DNA of 8,702 bases from an uncultured Clostridia bacterium (lineage in GTDB: Bacteria > Bacillota > Clostridia > Oscillospirales > Oscillospiraceae). Shown here piece by piece: positions 6,480 to 8,702 of this stretch. The stretch is from contig CALERM010000015.1 in NCBI GenBank assembly GCA_937907715.1, forward strand, positions 1-8,702, written 5' to 3'. The stretch's first letter is position 1, and every line of letters starts with the position of its first letter. Under the pieces are notes generated by a model that was given only the letters and a program-made list of their open reading frames with translations, made no database searches and was not told the origin of the DNA. Both the position numbers and the translations under genes were made by a program.

Positions 6480-7073
6480 ATGAAATACATCGCCATCTGC
6501 GGCACGGTCGGCTCCGGCAAGACCACGATGCTCGGAAGGCTCCTGGATTATTTCGGCGCGCGCGCGTCGTTTCATGAGGAGCGCCCGCAGGACAATCCCT
6601 TCATCTGCGACTATTATGCCGACGCCAGGCGCTGGACCTTCCACGCGCAGGTAAGCTTTTTGTCTTTGTATTTTGACGATCCGGCGTGGAAGCCGGAGAA
6701 CGCCAAAACAGAGCTGTTCTTCTTCGACCGGTGCTTTCTGGAGAACCTCGTCATTGCGCGCTACCGGCTGGACCAGGGAGACCTCACACAGGCGGAGTTT
6801 GACACGCTCGAGAAGCTCGCGTCCGGCATCGATTCTCTGATGCCGCAGATTGACAAGTTCATCTATCTCGACTGCTCGATTCAGACGATTCTCGAGCATA
6901 TGCGAAAGCGCGGGCGCGAGTATGAGGACAATCTGGACCTCATGTACGTGTATGAGCTCAAGAGCCTGTACGACAAGTGGCGCCAGACGCTGCCCGAGGA
7001 CCGGACACTGACCGTCAACATGGACGCTGGGGAATACGATCTTGCCGAAATCGTAAAATTTATCGAAGCATAA
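6480..7073 (+). CDS. Deoxynucleoside kinase (dAdo/dGuo kinase-like)
   Basis: 197 aa, the usual size for bacterial deoxynucleoside kinases, which phosphorylate salvaged deoxynucleosides at the 5' position with ATP in the cytoplasm. The P-loop is GTVGSGKT (8-15). EERP (33-36) fits the catalytic-Glu region, Gln57 in HAQVSFL fits the base-binding Gln, FFDRCFLEN (81-89) matches the DRS-type motif with Cys in place of Ser, and KRGREYE (143-149) is the Arg-rich LID. Which base it prefers (A/G or T/C) cannot be settled by eye. Start: ATG 6480 has AGGGAGG at 6466-6472, seven bases away. A TTG at 6444 is in frame but lies at the predicted transcription start, so it is rejected. It has its own promoter and terminator and looks monocistronic. 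Confidence 0.88.
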   Translation: MKYIAICGTVGSGKTTMLGRLLDYFGARASFHEERPQDNPFICDYYADARRWTFHAQVSFLSLYFDDPAWKPENAKTELFFFDRCFLENLVIARYRLDQGDLTQAEFDTLEKLASGIDSLMPQIDKFIYLDCSIQTILEHMRKRGREYEDNLDLMYVYELKSLYDKWRQTLPEDRTLTVNMDAGEYDLAEIVKFIEA

Positions 7074-7106
7074 CAGGACGCGGAGCTGCCGCGTCCTGTT
7101 TTGTTT
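7072..7106 (+). terminator. Intrinsic terminator of the deoxynucleoside kinase gene
   Basis: A perfect 12-bp stem, AACAGGACGCGG (7072-7083) / CCGCGTCCTGTT (7089-7100), with an AGCTG loop, followed by TTGTTT, so the T-tract is TTTTGTTT from 7099 to 7106. The stem's first two bases are the last two of the TAA stop codon. Confidence 0.88.
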
Positions 7107-7172
7107 CCGGCGTGTTATCTAACTGTATCCGCATTGTAACGCGGAGTTTCTAGTTTTTTCATAATTTCGGCG

Positions 7173-7183
7173 TATACTATAAA
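7173..7183 (+). promoter_or_regulatory. Putative -10 region of murI
   Basis: Two overlapping -10-like hexamers, TATACT (7173-7178, 5/6) and TATAAA (7178-7183, 5/6), stand 27-38 bases before the start codon, after a terminator. No convincing -35 is found at 16-18 bases; the region there is T-rich (near 7154-7159). This AT-rich stretch between terminator and gene is the natural promoter site, but exact elements are uncertain. Confidence 0.4.
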
Positions 7184-7210
7184 CTGAATTTTTCTCAGGA
7201 GGGATGAAGC

Positions 7211-7999
7211 ATGGCGGATTGCCGCGCACCGGTTGCGGTGTTTGACTCGGGACTCGGCGGCATCAGCGTTCTGCGCGAGCTGGTCCGGACGCTGCCGATG
7301 GAAAACTATCTCTATTTCGGAGACTCCCTCCACGCGCCCTATGGCACGAAAACGCCGGAAGAGGTGACGCAGCTGAGCCTGCAGGCAGCGCAAAAGCTTC
7401 TGTCTCAGGGCGCAAAGGCGCTTGTGGTGGCGTGCAACACGGCGACCAGCGCCGCCATCCGGACGCTGCGCAAAACCTATCCAACGCTTGCCATCGTCGG
7501 CACAGAGCCTGCCATCAAGCCTGCGGCAGAGCGCCATCCGGGCGGCAGAATTCTGATGCTGGCGACGGCGATGACCGTGCAGGAGGAAAAATTCCAGCGG
7601 CTCAAGGCGCAGTATGACGAGCAGGCGCAGATCATTCCAATCGCGTGCAGCGGGCTGATGGAATATGTCGAGCAGGGCATTCTGCGCGGTCCCGAGGTCG
7701 AGGGGTATCTGCTCGATAAGCTCGAGCCGTATCTGAAGGTACCCATTGACGCGGTCGTACTCGGCTGCACGCACTATCCGTTTTTGCGCGGGGCAATCCG
7801 CCGCATTGTCGGCAGACGCCCCGAGATCATCGACGGCAGCTTCGGCATTGCAAGGCAGCTGCAAAGACGCCTGGAAGAGCAGCAGCTGCTGAACCCAGGA
7901 CCGGAAGCGGGCTGCGTGTCGTTCCAGAATTCGCTGGACGAGCCGGAGATGCTGGAGCTGATGCAGGCGCTATTCTCCTACGAGGACGAGACGCCGTAA
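7211..7999 (+). CDS. murI: Glutamate racemase
   Basis: 262 aa, typical family length. This cytoplasmic, cofactor-independent enzyme interconverts L- and D-glutamate and supplies D-glutamate for the peptidoglycan stem peptide. DSGLGG (12-17) carries the conserved Asp-Ser, FGD..HAPYG (36-45) is the substrate-binding loop, ACNTAT (74-79) holds the first catalytic cysteine C75, VGTEPAIKPA (96-105) is the conserved mid-protein motif, and GCTHYP (185-190) holds the second catalytic cysteine C186. Both cysteines needed for two-base racemisation are present. The relative aspartate racemase lacks this combination, so the call is secure. Start ATG 7211 has AGGAGGG at 7197-7203, eight bases from the core. 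It is flanked by terminators on both sides and is probably transcribed alone. Confidence 0.96.
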   Translation: MADCRAPVAVFDSGLGGISVLRELVRTLPMENYLYFGDSLHAPYGTKTPEEVTQLSLQAAQKLLSQGAKALVVACNTATSAAIRTLRKTYPTLAIVGTEPAIKPAAERHPGGRILMLATAMTVQEEKFQRLKAQYDEQAQIIPIACSGLMEYVEQGILRGPEVEGYLLDKLEPYLKVPIDAVVLGCTHYPFLRGAIRRIVGRRPEIIDGSFGIARQLQRRLEEQQLLNPGPEAGCVSFQNSLDEPEMLELMQALFSYEDETP

Positions 8000-8029
8000 C
8001 GCGCCGGAAATTTCAAAAACAGAACCTCT

Positions 8030-8075
8030 GCCGCCGGAAGGAAAAATAATCTTTCAGGCGGCTTACAATTTTTTT
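8030..8075 (+). terminator. Probable intrinsic terminator of murI
   Basis: GCCGCC (8030-8035) pairs with GGCGGC (8057-8062); inside it GAAGG (8037-8041) can pair with CTTTC (8051-8055) with one G-U and small bulges, leaving an AAAAATAAT loop. Seven Ts follow at 8069-8075 after a six-base gap (TTACAA). The stem is imperfect and the gap is longer than ideal, so termination strength is uncertain. Confidence 0.55.
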
Positions 8076-8103
8076 ATGCGCAAACATGGAGTTATAACCA
8101 GAA

Positions 8104-8142
8104 AGTGAAAATTTGTGCAACTTTTCCGTTTGCGTTTTCACT
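8104..8142. repeat. Inverted repeat around the CarD-gene -35 region
   Basis: AGTGAAAA (8104-8111) and TTTTCACT (8135-8142) are perfect complements, 23 bases apart. Immediately before the right arm, GTTTGCG (8128-8134) is the complement of CGCAAAC (8079-8085). The right arms abut and cover the -35. They lie upstream of the predicted transcript, so they would act as DNA (operator), not RNA. Confidence 0.5.
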
Positions 8143-8159
8143 GGGAAATCTGCTATAAT
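8130..8159 (+). promoter_or_regulatory. Extended -10 promoter of the CarD-family gene
   Basis: TGCTATAAT at 8151-8159 contains a perfect TATAAT preceded by TG-N, an extended -10. The best -35 is a weak TTGCGT (8130-8135, 3/6) at 18 bases. Transcription should start near 8166, about 35 bases before the ATG at 8201. Confidence 0.75.
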
Positions 8160-8200
8160 AGAATTACAAAAAGTTGGATTTTGCGGGAAACGGAGGAAGT

Positions 8201-8701
8201 ATGTTTGCACCCGGAGATTATGTGATTTACAGTGTGGAGGGCGTCTGCCGCGTGGAAGAAGCGGGGCAGCTGAACGTGCCGGGGCTTGAGCGCGGCAGGA
8301 GCTACTACCGTCTGACGCCCTATTACCGCGGCGGCGTGATCTATACGCCCGTAGACGGCAAGGCGGCGATTCGCCCGGTGATGACAAAGCCGGCGCTGCA
8401 GGCGCTTTTGCCGGAGCTGCCGGAGATGCCGGAGCTGGAAGACGTTCCGCAGGACCCCCGCCAGCTGGCGGGCTTTTACCGCGAGATCCTCGCGTCTCAT
8501 GACTGCCGCAGGCTCTTGCAGCTGTGCAAGACGATGTTCCACAAGCAGCGCCAGCTTGCCCCAAAGCGCAAAACCGTCAGCTCGACCGAGCTTCGCAGCT
8601 GGAAAACCGCCGAGGAGATGCTCCATCAGGAGTTTGCCTTCGTCCTCGGCATGCAGCCAGCTGAGGTCAAGAGCTATCTGGAAACGGCATTCGCCTCCTG
8701 A
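8201..8701 (+). CDS. CarD-family transcriptional regulator
   Basis: 166 aa. The N-terminal part (about 1-60) is the RNA-polymerase-interacting CarD/TRCF-RID fold: FAPGDYVIYSVEGVCRVEE at 2-20, then SYYRLTPYYRGGVIYTPVDG with IRPVMTK, matching the usual 'GD.VVY...GVC.V...YY.L.P.y..g...ftPvd....R.v' pattern. The C-terminal part (about 70-166) is helical, with KTAEEMLHQEFAFVLGMQPAEVKSYLE as in CarD DNA-binding domains. Such proteins bind the beta subunit of RNA polymerase and alter open-complex stability at promoters; some respond to stress or growth state. A short acidic Pro/Glu stretch (LLPELPEMPELEDVP, about 81-95) links the domains. Start: ATG 8201 has GGAGG at 8192-8196; an upstream in-frame TTG at 8174 lacks a ribosome-binding site. 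TGA is at 8699-8701, so the gene is complete, one base before the window's end. Confidence 0.9.
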   Translation: MFAPGDYVIYSVEGVCRVEEAGQLNVPGLERGRSYYRLTPYYRGGVIYTPVDGKAAIRPVMTKPALQALLPELPEMPELEDVPQDPRQLAGFYREILASHDCRRLLQLCKTMFHKQRQLAPKRKTVSSTELRSWKTAEEMLHQEFAFVLGMQPAEVKSYLETAFAS

Positions 8702-8702
8702 A

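Noticed and set aside
5055..6899. Long open reading frame (614 codons) on the - strand across the permease and kinase genes
   Set aside because: It is antisense to two well-supported genes, its translation is Arg/Ser/Ala-rich with no domain, and it is explained by high GC in the coding strand. The same holds for the antisense frames at 608-1426 and 4459-5424, and for the + strand frame at 3408-3839 opposite hsp20.
8174..8200. TTG start extending the CarD-family protein by nine residues
   Set aside because: There is no ribosome-binding site before the TTG; the ATG at 8201 has GGAGG and gives the canonical MF-x-x-GD start of the family.
1..8702. Mobile elements, CRISPR arrays, tRNA or rRNA genes, riboswitches
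   Set aside because: No transposase or integrase motifs, regularly spaced direct repeats, cloverleaf-like genes or conserved riboswitch cores were seen; the intergenic gaps are short and hold promoters and terminators.

Overview
The window looks like chromosome from a high-GC Firmicute of the class Clostridia, most likely Oscillospiraceae/Ruminococcaceae. The evidence is strong AGGAGG-type ribosome-binding sites, CarD-type and Hsp20 proteins of clostridial style, a cofactor-independent glutamate racemase, a perfect CIRCE heat-shock operator, and GC-rich third codon positions. Genus is not decidable from the sequence alone. No rRNA, tRNA, CRISPR array, insertion sequence or phage gene was seen. 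Coding density is high and the genes look vertically inherited.

Layout. (1) 2-3306, + strand, the tail of an envelope/transport operon: the C-terminal end of a MalG-type sugar ABC permease, a very long HlyD/MFP-type membrane-fusion adaptor (658 aa), and a two-helix protein with a MacB-like extracytoplasmic domain. The last two overlap by ATGA. Import-type and export-type parts in one operon are the most unusual feature here. (2) 3307-3416, a convergent terminator region with two near-perfect hairpins. (3) 3417-3842, - strand, a small heat-shock protein (Hsp20), preceded by a perfect CIRCE element at 3961-3987 that appears to contain its promoter. (4) 4064-6360, + strand, a two-gene ABC exporter (ATPase plus a 529-aa permease whose two halves look duplicated), again joined by ATGA and divergent from hsp20. 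(5) 6480-7073, a deoxynucleoside kinase with its own strong sigma-A promoter and a terminator that begins inside its stop codon. (6) 7211-7999, glutamate racemase (murI), a monocistronic-looking cell-wall gene. (7) 8201-8701, a CarD-family RNA-polymerase-binding regulator behind an extended -10 promoter flanked by inverted repeats.

How the parts work together. Regions 4-7 are mostly independent transcription units: exporter, nucleotide salvage, peptidoglycan precursor supply, and a global transcription regulator. The heat-shock gene is expected to be repressed by HrcA through CIRCE. The first operon is best read as a sugar-importer-like permease co-expressed with an adaptor and a MacB-core-like partner. 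Whether these form one machine is inference; the ATPase and solute-binding genes, if any, lie to the left of the window.
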